Below are positions 35,878-45,412 of a stretch of 64,000 nt of DNA, one piece after another; position 1 is the stretch's first letter; each line of letters opens with the position of its first letter. A program made the position numbers and the translations under genes. The stretch is taken from contig JBMFIR010000004.1 of assembly GCA_049976205.1 (NCBI GenBank), positions 1-64,000 of the forward strand, in the 5' to 3' direction. This DNA is from WYEN01 sp049976205 (GTDB lineage: Archaea; Thermoproteota; Thermoprotei_A; Sulfolobales; AG1). The notes beneath the pieces were generated by a model, which saw only the letters and a list, made by a program, of their open reading frames with translations, was not told where the DNA came from and made no database searches.

Positions 35878-36096
35878 GCCGGGGTCTAGGGCGCTACCCC
35901 TCCTAAAGAGATTATTTCTATCCATAATCATCGGGTTAGGGGTAATGAGCGGGGATCCTCCCCCACCGGGTCATCGAGAAGCATATAGCCCCTGGAAACT
36001 GATCCCCAAACCCTCAAACTCTTAGATCTCATCATCGAGAAGCATTTATGCTCAAAGGCTTAAAAATCCTGCCCCGCCTTAAAAGACGAGGTTCGC
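35878..36096 (+). repeat. Noncoding element, copy 2 of 3 (IS605/omega-RNA-like remnant)
   Basis: The stretch begins GCCGGGGTCTAGGGCGCTAC and ends with ATCATCGAGAAGCATT... and CCCCGCCTTAAAAGACGAGG (36072-36091). The end matches 49956-49976 apart from two bases. The middle differs from the other copies. It resembles the 3' end of archaeal IS605 tnpB elements but no tnpB is adjacent. The preceding 35690-35877 holds a 45-codon open stretch without recognisable homology. Confidence 0.5.
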
Positions 36097-36156
36097 CAAA
36101 AATCTTGCTAGTATCATGAGATACTTGATTAATAGATCTTATGCGACACGTGATCA

Positions 36157-36825
36157 TCAGCACATATTGTTTTTGACCATGTATATTTTCTCGATAGCTT
36201 CAAAAAGATCTCTTGCGACGCATTTTGCACCTTGGTTCTCTAGTAGTTTTTTCTTAGAATCATTGTCTACTACTCCTATGAATCTGACCCCTGATTTTAT
36301 ACTACTTAAATAATCTGTTAAATAATCTCCGAGAAAAATTGCTTCATCAGGATCTGCGCCATAGTCTCTCAAGATCTTTTTAATAATATCTGATTTATCA
36401 AATAAGAATTCCTCTTCTAAATCTCTCGTATAGGCTCTGTCCAAGGTGTATATATCATCAACTAAATCTTCTACACCAAATATTCTCAATTCATCAAAAA
36501 CTGTTTCTCTAGGACACTCACGTCCCGTAGCTATTACGTTTCTGAGACCAATACTTCTTGAGTAAATAAGAAGTTCTCGAGCACCTCTATTAAGAAAACC
36601 TGTTTTAGTTCTATAGAGTCTTCTGAATGTTCTCCAGAAATTTTCTCTTGAGCACCTAACGATCTTTTTTGATAGATTGTTCTCAATATATAGTCTATAG
36701 AACTTGTCGTAGGTGAGTATCTCTTCACCACAGAGACTAAGTGTGGTATTGAATGTTTCGTAGAAATCAACTAGATTATTCACCAGTGTCATGTCATAGT
36801 CTAGTATAAGGATCCTTATCTTCAA
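36157..36825 (-). CDS. HAD-superfamily hydrolase
   Basis: The conserved start is IRILILDYDMTLVNN, with the DxD nucleophile motif at about residues 8-10. NVIATGRE (about 112-119) is motif II and EAIFLGDYLTDYLSSIKSG (about 176-194) is motif IV. The protein is therefore a HAD phosphatase-like enzyme of about 222 residues from TTG 36825. The open frame continues upstream to 36951, but that would overlap the divergent gene starting at 36893. The substrate is unknown. Confidence 0.8.
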   Translation of the reverse strand: MKIRILILDYDMTLVNNLVDFYETFNTTLSLCGEEILTYDKFYRLYIENNLSKKIVRCSRENFWRTFRRLYRTKTGFLNRGARELLIYSRSIGLRNVIATGRECPRETVFDELRIFGVEDLVDDIYTLDRAYTRDLEEEFLFDKSDIIKKILRDYGADPDEAIFLGDYLTDYLSSIKSGVRFIGVVDNDSKKKLLENQGAKCVARDLFEAIEKIYMVKNNMC

Positions 36826-36892
36826 AACATACTCCAGGTAATCTACTGAGACAAGCTTAATAATCTTAGTCTGAGAATATACTTGGTGCATC

Positions 36893-37522
36893 TTGAGAGA
36901 AGAATTGAAATACGTGCTGAAGATAAAAAGAATCACTTTTCTAATAATCATAGCTCTTCTATTAGTAGGCTACATAGTCTATATGTCAATAAGTATTTAT
37001 AGAGGCTATGAGAATTATTCTAGAGTGTCTCTAGATAAGATCTACTACGAGTTTATCACGTATAGAAATAAGACCCTTATGCTCTCATACGCGGTTAGTT
37101 TAGTAGGTCAGCAATCAAGTTATGAACTCTCAACACTCTCTAGGGTTGACTGCGCCGTGAATTATAATCCTAATGCATCGATCTATAGTGTTTTTTGTTT
37201 AGGTAATCCTGAGGTTATGAGAGATCTCTTTATTGGCCAGGGTTCTAGACCTTATTTCGCGATCGTGTCTCTACTAGATCTATTCTATAATGTGACTTCT
37301 GAGAAGAATACTTCATATCTAGGAATTAAAGAAGTTGCTGTATATTTCAAGGATATGAGGATCTATGTCCCTTCGAGATATATAGCGATATATAATGTCT
37401 CTCTCAGCGAAGGCTACATGATTATTTACTCAGATCTGGTGTCAGGAGTGCCTCTCAGAGCAGAGATCTATACAGACAAGTTTAGATTAGTAGCTGATTT
37501 AATAACTTTCACAACAACTTGA
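36893..37522 (+). CDS. Membrane-anchored extracytoplasmic protein, unknown
   Basis: The 209-residue protein has one N-terminal hydrophobic helix (RITFLIIIALLLVGYIVYM, about residues 13-31) and a beta-rich, probably external domain with three cysteines and several N-x-S/T sites. No family is recognised. TTG 36893 is the proposed start. It is followed 51 bases later by another protein with the same topology, so the pair may form a surface complex. Confidence 0.55.
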   Translation: MREELKYVLKIKRITFLIIIALLLVGYIVYMSISIYRGYENYSRVSLDKIYYEFITYRNKTLMLSYAVSLVGQQSSYELSTLSRVDCAVNYNPNASIYSVFCLGNPEVMRDLFIGQGSRPYFAIVSLLDLFYNVTSEKNTSYLGIKEVAVYFKDMRIYVPSRYIAIYNVSLSEGYMIIYSDLVSGVPLRAEIYTDKFRLVADLITFTTT

Positions 37523-37573
37523 TTCCTGATAAACAGCTTATATTTTTGAGGAGAAACTCTACTAGGGTCTCAT

Positions 37574-38173
37574 ATGCCTAAACTCACGGGCTTCAGCCTT
37601 GTTACACTAGGTTTAATAATCTCGAGTTTAGTAGTGGGTTTCTTGATAGGTTTTGCAACAACATCATTAACCGATCTAAAATATATATTCTCTCCACAAG
37701 ATAAGCAAATTATTTCACAATGTCAAGATCTAAACACTAGTTATCAGCAGTTAAGTATTTTACTAAGAAGATATATCTACATGGGGTTACTATATGATCT
37801 GAGAAGCTTAGTCGTTCTTGTGGCAGATACTAGAGTAATTGTTTCAATATCTAATTTAACATCTTCTCCTGAGCTTCTCTCAATAGCAAAAATTAATCTT
37901 GAGACGGCAGTTAATTTATCTAATAGAATCTTGGATAATATAAGAACCGCGAGAAACCTAACAACTTCACAATCAGAGGCTTATATATTGGATCAGATCA
38001 GAGACAGGATCCTAATTACGAGAGCAAATCTAGAGAATCTCTTATCAGATGTTAATAATGCTATAAATACCAAAAGTGTTCCACCTGATCTAGCGGCTAA
38101 ATCAGATCGATTATTCAATAGTGTTTCTCAAACTATTGACGAGATAGTATCTCTACTCAAACAATTATCGTAG
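37574..38173 (+). CDS. Membrane-anchored extracytoplasmic helical protein, unknown
   Basis: This 199-residue protein has one N-terminal membrane helix (about residues 7-29) and then a long, mostly alpha-helical outer domain (LSIAKINLETAVNLSNRIL, ILITRANLENLLSDVNNA), possibly a coiled-coil bundle. No family is recognised. It is convergent with the metal-transporter permease gene, ending 13 bases from its stop codon. Confidence 0.55.
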   Translation: MPKLTGFSLVTLGLIISSLVVGFLIGFATTSLTDLKYIFSPQDKQIISQCQDLNTSYQQLSILLRRYIYMGLLYDLRSLVVLVADTRVIVSISNLTSSPELLSIAKINLETAVNLSNRILDNIRTARNLTTSQSEAYILDQIRDRILITRANLENLLSDVNNAINTKSVPPDLAAKSDRLFNSVSQTIDEIVSLLKQLS

Positions 38174-38185
38174 AAATATAAAAAA

Positions 38186-39010
38186 TTATTTTTTCATTAG
38201 GAGAGAGGGAATAGCATATAGAGCTATACTAAGTACTCCAAGAACACCTCCGTAAGGCATGTTGAGTATAACTGCTAGAATTAACGAAGCCACTGATACT
38301 AAAACTATTATCGCAGTGGCTGAAACAACTGATATTCTTTTTAGAAAAGGTGTTATGCTAGGAGCTATGAAAAGTACGTGAGCTGCTATTGCACCAACTA
38401 GTCTAGTTACGTAGACTGCTGATAATGCCACTATAGCATAGATCATTGTTCTGTAGAGTAGTGTTGATACAGGACCTTTCATATAGGAGAAGTATTCAGG
38501 ATCGAATGATAACAAAAGAATCTTTTTCCAAGTAAATAGCAAGACACCTAGGAAAATTAGTATAGTTAAGAAACTTAGTAAAAGATCTTGCTCTCTCAGA
38601 AAGAATGGAGATCCAAACAAGATATTGTATACAATAGATGGGCCTACTGGAGAGTAGATCGCTAATCCATATGATGCTAAAGAAGATATTGCTGCGGCGA
38701 CAAAAGCAATAGTTGCTATAGAAATATTTTGTTCATATCCTCTCTGAGATAAAAATACTATTAAGATAACGAAGAGACTCATAACAACATACGCTATAGC
38801 CTCAGGGTAAAGATATGGTATGAAGAGATTAATTAGGTACCCCGTAGCGGCTGCTGCGAGGATCATGTGGAGAGATTCTATTGCGAGAAACTGTGTTTGT
38901 GTGTATCGAATAAGTAGACTCACTATACCTCCTAGAACTGAGGCTAGTAAGACACCTATTAATCCTCTTAGGTATATGGGGTCGAGAAATATGTTAGTGA
39001 TAAGGTCCAT
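38186..39010 (-). CDS. Metal ABC transporter permease (ZnuB/ABC-3 type)
   Basis: The 274-residue protein has eight or nine hydrophobic segments and the ABC-3 family pattern, including LRGLIGVLLASVLGGIVSLLIR at the N terminus and RLVGAIAAHVLFIAPSITPFL (about residues 205-225). It forms the membrane channel of a Zn2+/Mn2+ uptake system with the ATPase and binding protein encoded just upstream. It overlaps the ATPase gene by 17 bases. Confidence 0.85.
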   Translation of the reverse strand: MDLITNIFLDPIYLRGLIGVLLASVLGGIVSLLIRYTQTQFLAIESLHMILAAAATGYLINLFIPYLYPEAIAYVVMSLFVILIVFLSQRGYEQNISIATIAFVAAAISSLASYGLAIYSPVGPSIVYNILFGSPFFLREQDLLLSFLTILIFLGVLLFTWKKILLLSFDPEYFSYMKGPVSTLLYRTMIYAIVALSAVYVTRLVGAIAAHVLFIAPSITPFLKRISVVSATAIIVLVSVASLILAVILNMPYGGVLGVLSIALYAIPSLLMKK

Positions 39011-39764
39011 GTTCTTCTCCTAGATAAATTGTTTTTCCATTGAGAGTAGCTAATCCATATACCTTCTCCAACACCTCTGGTTTTAAAACCTCACGTGCTT
39101 TTCCATAGGCTAGTACTCTTCTATTTAGAAAGAGTATATCAGGGTCGTATCTCAGACATCTGGAGATGTCATGTGAAACAACTATCATACTTACCTCCTT
39201 TTTATTCAATAAGTCGAATAAAAGATCTACTATATGTTCTCTAGCGGATGCATCAACCATTGATAAAGGCTCATCAAAAACCAGTAGTTTAGCCTTCATA
39301 GCCAGAGCTCTGGCTATTAGAACTCTCTGTTTATAGCCTCCTGACAACTCATAGAAGTATTTGTCCAGGTACTCTTCTAAACCCGTTATTTGAATAGCTC
39401 TCTCTACTTGATCAGGATCCTCTGACACTTTAAGAATATATGGAGACGCCACTATTTCCTTAACTTTCAATGGAATATATTGATAAACATTACTTATTTG
39501 CGGCATGTAACTCACTAATCTTCTTATCTGATCCTGATCTTTCTCAGGATCATATCCAAATACTTTTAGTACACCACTTCTTCTCTTAATCATACCAAGT
39601 ATAGTTCTAAGAAGAGTTGTCTTACCAGCACCATTAGGACCCATAACGATTAGTGCAGAGGGATGCTTCAAGGAAAAAGATACATTGTCCAGAACCAAAT
39701 TCTCTCCTAGATAAACACTAAGATCTTTTGTATAAACCGCGTACTCCTCATAAACCAAGATCAT
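38994..39764 (-). CDS. Metal ABC transporter ATP-binding protein (ZnuC type)
   Basis: This 256-residue ABC ATPase has Walker A GPNGAGKTTLL (about residues 39-49), Q-loop region SYMPQISNVY, signature LSGGYKQRVLIARALAM (about 139-155) and Walker B LLVFDEPLSMVD (about 160-171), with the switch histidine in VVSHDISR. It powers the permease at 38186. Its start overlaps the end of the binding-protein gene by 4 bases. Confidence 0.9.
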   Translation of the reverse strand: MILVYEEYAVYTKDLSVYLGENLVLDNVSFSLKHPSALIVMGPNGAGKTTLLRTILGMIKRRSGVLKVFGYDPEKDQDQIRRLVSYMPQISNVYQYIPLKVKEIVASPYILKVSEDPDQVERAIQITGLEEYLDKYFYELSGGYKQRVLIARALAMKAKLLVFDEPLSMVDASAREHIVDLLFDLLNKKEVSMIVVSHDISRCLRYDPDILFLNRRVLAYGKAREVLKPEVLEKVYGLATLNGKTIYLGEEHGPYH

Positions 39765-40834
39765 TTCACCCTACGTTTCACATTAATATAGTAATATACG
39801 GCTACCAGTATTATTACTACGATTATTGCCGCAGATATCACAATCATATAAGTGTTAACACTAGTCCCCGAACTCTGCGGAGATGTAATGACTGCCTCAG
39901 AGGATGTAGAACCACAGTATCTCTTTAGTTCAAGTGCGACTACGACAGGTGCTAAATAAGGAACATTTTTCATAATAGTTTCTCTGACATTGACTATGAC
40001 CGGGGTCACACCCATGCTCTTTATAGTTGATATTACCATATCTGAGTACTCCTCAGTTCCCTGAAGAATCAATACGCATCTAGCACCTGAGTTCTTTAGA
40101 CCTTGAAGAGATTGTGGTGTTGGCTCTTGCTCAGGCTCGGGGGTAAGCATGTAGACAGGTTCTAGACCTAAGGAATAAATCATGTATTGACCCGCGGCAC
40201 TATATATAGCGACGCCCTTGAGTCCTGAGACTATGTATCTCGCATAACTATATGAACTATTAATAACGTTTATAGCTACCTGAGTAGAGGAATTAATTGC
40301 TGAGCTAAATACAGTATACTCTCCTGGAGAGTATTTCTCTCTAGCGATCTCAAGCACCTTATCTCTTGCAATCTCTAGGAGCATTATCTGAGCTCTATAA
40401 TCAAAACCTATATGCTCATTATATACACCAGTAGACTTCTTGAGAGGCTCCCAACCTCTCTTGATTAACTCCTCGTAGAGTATTATATACGGTTTCCCCG
40501 ACGCCCTAGCTGCATCAATAAGTTTCGTGGTTATAGGCAGGTGACCTATTACGTCTACGATAATTAAATCTGCTTGAAGAGCTCTTTGAATATCTTGTGG
40601 AGTACCCTCATAAGTGTGAGGATCAACGCCGGGGGGTATGGGAGAAATCACATCCACGTAGCTCCCTAAAGCTAATCTTAGCAAAGAAGCATACGAGGGT
40701 GGCACCACCGCTATCTTTATCTTTTCTAGAGACTGTGATTCTGCTATAGATATATTCGCTATAAGAATCATTGATAGCAATATTACTAAAAGATATATCT
40801 TAGAAATTCTTTTGATATCATAGTTAATTCTCAT
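39761..40834 (-). CDS. Metal ABC transporter substrate-binding protein (ZnuA/TroA type), membrane anchored
   Basis: The 357-residue protein has an N-terminal signal/anchor (IYLLVILLSMILIANISIAES, about residues 13-33) and the TroA-fold block SPIPPGVDPHTYEGTPQDIQ (about 64-83), whose histidine is a metal ligand. NEHIGFDYRAQ and a second set of ligands follow. A C-terminal membrane helix (about 328-350) after a Ser/Thr linker tethers it to the outside of the cell. It delivers Zn2+ or Mn2+ to the permease. First gene of a three-gene operon. Confidence 0.85.
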   Translation of the reverse strand: MRINYDIKRISKIYLLVILLSMILIANISIAESQSLEKIKIAVVPPSYASLLRLALGSYVDVISPIPPGVDPHTYEGTPQDIQRALQADLIIVDVIGHLPITTKLIDAARASGKPYIILYEELIKRGWEPLKKSTGVYNEHIGFDYRAQIMLLEIARDKVLEIAREKYSPGEYTVFSSAINSSTQVAINVINSSYSYARYIVSGLKGVAIYSAAGQYMIYSLGLEPVYMLTPEPEQEPTPQSLQGLKNSGARCVLILQGTEEYSDMVISTIKSMGVTPVIVNVRETIMKNVPYLAPVVVALELKRYCGSTSSEAVITSPQSSGTSVNTYMIVISAAIIVVIILVAVYYYINVKRRVK

Positions 40835-40886
40835 AGTGAGAGCCCTTAAAAAATAATTAAATTAATTGCTTTTAAGTTTTTAGGCA

Positions 40887-41594
40887 CTACCTAAAATTTA
40901 TAGCAGATAGATCTATTAACTTAAAAGAGTCCTTATCTATAAATCCCTTATTAATAACGTAATTCACTAAATCAAATATCTTCTCCACATTATCAATAAT
41001 AACAAAATCTGTAGTAACCACAATATTATTTCTAGATAAATCAATTATAGATCTATCAGCTTTCTCAGCTAATAAATAACTCGATAACAAACCCGTCTCT
41101 CTACTTTTATTAACTACGTACTTACCTAGATCTAAGCTATAAGAAACATTTTTATCAATGACATAAATAACTTCTAAGACATCTAATTCTCTAAAGATCT
41201 TTATTATAAGATCTATTGCTCTAGCTACGTAAAGATTATCAATAGATACTTTTTTTGACCCACCCAAGTCTCTTATTAAACCATCATCACATAAATACAC
41301 GCATCCTCCCGATATCGCAGTGGTTAATGTACTGAGCGTATTTAGTAGATCTACTACAAGTGTTTTTTGCTTGATCTCCTCTACAGACACCTTCTTTATA
41401 TTTGCTTTAGACACGTAATCAGGTCTATGAATACATCTCATTAATAAACTTCTCTCTAATTTACTTAACATATACCTACTACATATAGTATTAAGAGATA
41501 TTTTCTGGCTATAACCTCTTGATAATAAATACTTGTAGTCTTTAGAAGCCTCAATAAGTCTCTCATCTAATTCAATACATTCTCCTATACTCAG
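40887..41594 (-). CDS. DUF434 family protein (proposed CTG start)
   Basis: From CTG 41594 the protein has 235 residues. The family-typical N terminus ERLIEASKDYKYLLSRGYSQ lies upstream of the first ATG (41471). LVVDLLNTLSTLTTAISGG (PIN-like strand and loop) and VIYVIDKNVSYS follow. DUF434/DUF5616 proteins are archaeal and have no known activity. The CTG overlaps the AlaRS stop as CTGA, like the ATGA/TTGA overlaps elsewhere in this window. Starting at ATG 41471 would delete a conserved helical region. Confidence 0.7.
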   Translation of the reverse strand: MSIGECIELDERLIEASKDYKYLLSRGYSQKISLNTICSRYMLSKLERSLLMRCIHRPDYVSKANIKKVSVEEIKQKTLVVDLLNTLSTLTTAISGGCVYLCDDGLIRDLGGSKKVSIDNLYVARAIDLIIKIFRELDVLEVIYVIDKNVSYSLDLGKYVVNKSRETGLLSSYLLAEKADRSIIDLSRNNIVVTTDFVIIDNVEKIFDLVNYVINKGFIDKDSFKLIDLSAINFR

Positions 41595-44338
41595 ACCCTG
41601 AGAACCTCAGAGACTACTTCTCTAATTATCTCTTCAGCATTATCAGCGTTTTTACTCAAGCTCCCCGTCGCGTGATCCTTTTTACCACCACCTCTACCCC
41701 CGGCCCTAGAGATAATCTTACTCAATAACTCTCTCGCATCTAATTTACTCAATAGGTTAGCTGATAGTGATATCTCGATTCTTGATGAATCTTTTGATAT
41801 ATTCGTTAGAAGTATCGAGACTATATTATCTTGTCTACTTAGTTTCTTAATATACTCTCTCGCAATATCTTCCTCAGGAGGATCTTTTATTAACAATATC
41901 TTCACGTTGTTAATAGTCTCTGCTCTAGACAGGGTCTCTGAGATCATTTTCTCCCATATAGCTCTATATCTACTAAGGATCTTCTCAACAGCTTCTCTCT
42001 CTTCAATCAGTGTCTTTGCTCTACTCACGAGACCTTCATCAGCAGATCCTCCTATCAGAGATGATATTTCTCTCAAAATACTCTGGTACCTTGTTGCTTC
42101 CTCAGATACTCTACTACCAGCGACGTATTCGAATCTTATTACACCGTCGGCTATCTTCGAAACATTAATTATCTTGAAGCCACCTATCTCACCTGTGTGA
42201 GGTAGATGGGTGCCAAAGCATGCTTGAGCATCCCAATTCTCGATCTCAACTATTCTAATAACAGGATCCTCTGGGACACCTCCTTGATAAATACTTAGAC
42301 CATACTTATTCTCAGCCTCGTATCTGCTTAGGTATCTCACTATCACTTTTCTTCTCTCATCAATAACTCTATTAACTAACTCCTCTATCTTAGAGATCTC
42401 CTCACGAGAGGGGAGCTGGTAGTGTGTCACGTCTAATCTTCCTCTAAACTCATTCTTGTCGGCACCTGCCTGCCAGACATGCTCTCCCAGAATTCTTCTA
42501 AGTGTGCCTAGCAATACGTGTGTTGCTGTGTGATGTCTCATTATCCTATATCTCCTGCCCCAATCAATAAATCCTCTGATCCTGGATCCTATAAACTCTT
42601 CTCTCAACTCTTTATCTAAATAGTGAATAATCACATTATCAATCATCTTCACATCTACGACGCTGTACTTCTCCCCATCAATAATAATGTGCCCCTGATC
42701 ACTTGCTTGGCCTCCTCCTAATGGGTAGAAGAGCGTTTGATCAAGAACAACAATATTGCCTTTAATGCCCAGGATCTTTGCATCAAACTCTTTAATCATC
42801 GGATCTTCGTGAAAGAGTCTGCGGGTCTCTGGGAACTTCTTAACCCAGTCTCTAAGGGTAGGCTCAATCTTCTCTTTAGATTTAATAGGAGCTCTCGAGT
42901 GTCTGGATGCCACCAATGAGTAGAAGTTTCTCGGGATATCAACCTTTAGACCCATCGAGGAGGAGATCTCCGAAACAATCTCCGGAGGTATACCGTGGCT
43001 ATCATAGATCTCTATGAGATCATCCAGGGACAAACCACCACCAGAGTATCTTTTAATAATCACAGGCGCTCTCTTAATATTCTCGCGGTATCTCTCCTCT
43101 TCGAAATCAATTACATCAAGTATGTACCTGTAATTTCTGCCTATGCTCCTGAATGTGTTGCCCCATCTCTCTATTTGCAACATAATTAATTCCTTAAGAG
43201 AAACATCGGTTTTTAATCTAGCTAGTGTTCTCATGATTCTTCTCAGAACAAGTCTAGCTAAGTATCCCTCCCCTGTATTAGAAGGAACAATTCCGTCTCC
43301 TAGCATCAGAGTCAGTGTTTTGGTGTGATCAAGTACTGAGAATACATTAACTAATTGTTTAAATGTTTCCTCTACATCTACTCTATTTCTACCAAGATCC
43401 TTAGACATACGATCAATAAATGAATCAATTGTCCTCGGCTCGGAAGGATCTATTTTACCTGAGTATATAGATGCTATATACATAAAGTCTCTATCAGGCT
43501 CTGACACACCTAATTTACTAAAGAATCTAGAGACCATATTGCTACCGAAGACGGCGTGGAAAGCCGTGGGTGTTTTCTGTGTTAACCACGTTATTCTCTC
43601 TATACCATAGCCCACATCAACTATTTTCATAGGGATCTCTCTATAACCATTTTCTAAGGTTTCATACTGCATAAAAACCAGAGTAGCTACCTCTAAGCCT
43701 CCTACTGTAACCTCCATTGAGGGACCCGCGTTTCCTCCACCCTCCCACCAACTCTCCTTGAAGGTGAGTTCATCTTCAGGAACGCCTATAGTGTCTATGA
43801 AGAATTCCTCAGCGTACTTTACTGTCTCATCTTTCCAGTACACATATTTATCAGGGTAATTGAATGCGTGATGACCACCCATTGTGAAGCTCGTCATGTG
43901 TCTACCGAATGTTAAGCCTATGTTATCAATATCTTCAAGCCTGATACATGGTTGAGCAATAACTAGTGGATTAGCTGGTGGAGGAACCTTGCCCGAGGTC
44001 ACATGTGGTTGGAAGACCACTATTGAAGCTATTGTTAGATAGAGATCCTCTCTCCATCTAGCGACGACTGGTGCTGGATCAATTATTTTGTGACCTCTCT
44101 CCTCAAAGAATCTTAGGAAGAGATTAACTGTGTCCTCATAGGACAGATTCTTTATCTTAAGAGGGATATCAAAGAACCTGTAGTCTGTGCAGGGTATATC
44201 ATTGCATATCTCCCAGGGACCCTTTGTCCAGAAAGGTGTTTGACAGATCTTGCATATCCTTCTATGATACCCATGATCAATAAAAGTCTTCAGTCTATAC
44301 TCTGAGGGATCCCCTAATTTCGGCAATAGCTTATGCAC
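41591..44338 (-). CDS. alaS: Alanyl-tRNA synthetase
   Basis: The 915-residue protein has an archaeal N-terminal extension with a zinc-type CKICQTPFWTKGPWEIC (about residues 34-50), the class II core (FQPHVTSGKVPPPAN, HMTSFTMGGHHAFNYPDK) and the editing domain with RHHTATHVLLG (about 604-614) and CFGTHLPHTGEIGG (about 705-718). A C-terminal domain with RAGGRGGGKKDHATGS near residues 880-896 completes it. It charges tRNA-Ala and clears Ser/Gly mischarging. The GTG start lies 47 bases from the divergent regulator gene. Confidence 0.97.
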   Translation of the reverse strand: MHKLLPKLGDPSEYRLKTFIDHGYHRRICKICQTPFWTKGPWEICNDIPCTDYRFFDIPLKIKNLSYEDTVNLFLRFFEERGHKIIDPAPVVARWREDLYLTIASIVVFQPHVTSGKVPPPANPLVIAQPCIRLEDIDNIGLTFGRHMTSFTMGGHHAFNYPDKYVYWKDETVKYAEEFFIDTIGVPEDELTFKESWWEGGGNAGPSMEVTVGGLEVATLVFMQYETLENGYREIPMKIVDVGYGIERITWLTQKTPTAFHAVFGSNMVSRFFSKLGVSEPDRDFMYIASIYSGKIDPSEPRTIDSFIDRMSKDLGRNRVDVEETFKQLVNVFSVLDHTKTLTLMLGDGIVPSNTGEGYLARLVLRRIMRTLARLKTDVSLKELIMLQIERWGNTFRSIGRNYRYILDVIDFEEERYRENIKRAPVIIKRYSGGGLSLDDLIEIYDSHGIPPEIVSEISSSMGLKVDIPRNFYSLVASRHSRAPIKSKEKIEPTLRDWVKKFPETRRLFHEDPMIKEFDAKILGIKGNIVVLDQTLFYPLGGGQASDQGHIIIDGEKYSVVDVKMIDNVIIHYLDKELREEFIGSRIRGFIDWGRRYRIMRHHTATHVLLGTLRRILGEHVWQAGADKNEFRGRLDVTHYQLPSREEISKIEELVNRVIDERRKVIVRYLSRYEAENKYGLSIYQGGVPEDPVIRIVEIENWDAQACFGTHLPHTGEIGGFKIINVSKIADGVIRFEYVAGSRVSEEATRYQSILREISSLIGGSADEGLVSRAKTLIEEREAVEKILSRYRAIWEKMISETLSRAETINNVKILLIKDPPEEDIAREYIKKLSRQDNIVSILLTNISKDSSRIEISLSANLLSKLDARELLSKIISRAGGRGGGKKDHATGSLSKNADNAEEIIREVVSEVLRV

Positions 44339-44384
44339 CTACCTAATAAAATATTTTGTTTAGAAAATAAGGATATTGGATTAG

Positions 44385-45410
44385 ATGAAGACAGATATTA
44401 AACAAAAACTAATAAGGATCCTTGAAGAAGCTGGTCCTCGAGGCTATACACAGAGAGAGTTAATTTACATATTAGGAGTATCAAAAGGCTATTTATCACT
44501 TATAGTATCTCAACTAGAGAAAAGTGGTGTCGTGGTAAGATACAGAGGCCCTGGAAAAACTGTTGTTGTTAAATTAACTAAGTACACTCATCCATCCACA
44601 GGTAAATTCATAAGATTCGGCATTGTTAAATCAACAGAATATATATTTCTACCAATTCTACTAAAGAAATTAAGAGACAGAGGCTACGAGACAGAACTTG
44701 TTTTCTATCCCAACGTCAGAGAATTAGCGACTTCACTGGCTAAAGGCAGATTGCATATAGCAATGCTACCAATATACACGCAGTTAGCATATAGATTCTT
44801 TGGAGCACCAATAAAGAGTATTCAAGGAGGAGCAGTTGGCGGAGGATTCGTTGTCTACAGAGGTGGAGAAATTAAAGAGTTAATAGATTCCTATGAGAAG
44901 ATCTCTGTTTATAGCAGTCAGATATCAACTATGGAGATCCTCTCACACGCACTCATGAGAAGAATGAGGAGTAGATACGAGATAAGATTCTATAGAGACC
45001 CAGGAGAATTAGTTGAGAGAAATAAGAAGAGAAGTAATGTGGTTATGAGTACGTGGGAGCCTTACGCAACATACCTTCAAGAGAAAGGTTTCAAGACTTC
45101 TCCGTATAGAGAGTTTCTTGGAGAATATCATTGTTGCACATTAACTATTCACGAGAATCTTATGACTGGATTAAGAGATCTTATAAAAACAATTTATTCC
45201 GAGACATTACGAGAGGCAATGAGAAGATTTGATGATGCATTAGATCAATACTCTAGAATTCTTGGTGTAGAAAAAGATCTTCTCGTGAAAACATCTAGAG
45301 ATTATTTATACAGAGATTATCTGGATATTAATGAAGTAGAGAGATTAATTCGTGAAGGAGGAGGCTACATGATATCTATAGAGGTGCTTAAAGAGCTTAT
45401 AGAGGAATAA
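44385..45410 (+). CDS. Winged-helix regulator fused to a type-2 periplasmic-binding fold
   Basis: The N terminus (about residues 1-65) is a winged helix: KQKLIRILEEAGPRGYTQREL, VSKGYLSLIVSQLEKSGVV. The remaining 270 residues resemble an NMT1/ThiY/sulfonate-type binding protein: LRDRGYETELVFYPNVRELATSLA, RLHIAMLPIYTQLAY and VMSTWEPYATYLQEKGF, where the WEPY motif is typical. No signal peptide is present. The protein should bind a small molecule in the cytosol and change DNA binding. It is divergent from alaS and convergent with spt5. Confidence 0.7.
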   Translation: MKTDIKQKLIRILEEAGPRGYTQRELIYILGVSKGYLSLIVSQLEKSGVVVRYRGPGKTVVVKLTKYTHPSTGKFIRFGIVKSTEYIFLPILLKKLRDRGYETELVFYPNVRELATSLAKGRLHIAMLPIYTQLAYRFFGAPIKSIQGGAVGGGFVVYRGGEIKELIDSYEKISVYSSQISTMEILSHALMRRMRSRYEIRFYRDPGELVERNKKRSNVVMSTWEPYATYLQEKGFKTSPYREFLGEYHCCTLTIHENLMTGLRDLIKTIYSETLREAMRRFDDALDQYSRILGVEKDLLVKTSRDYLYRDYLDINEVERLIREGGGYMISIEVLKELIEE

Positions 45411-45412
45411 AC

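Noticed and set aside
35690..35886. Open 45-codon stretch before the second noncoding element (YETIKDLN...)
   Set aside because: It has no start codon, no ribosome binding site and no recognisable similarity; probably chance or an unidentifiable remnant.
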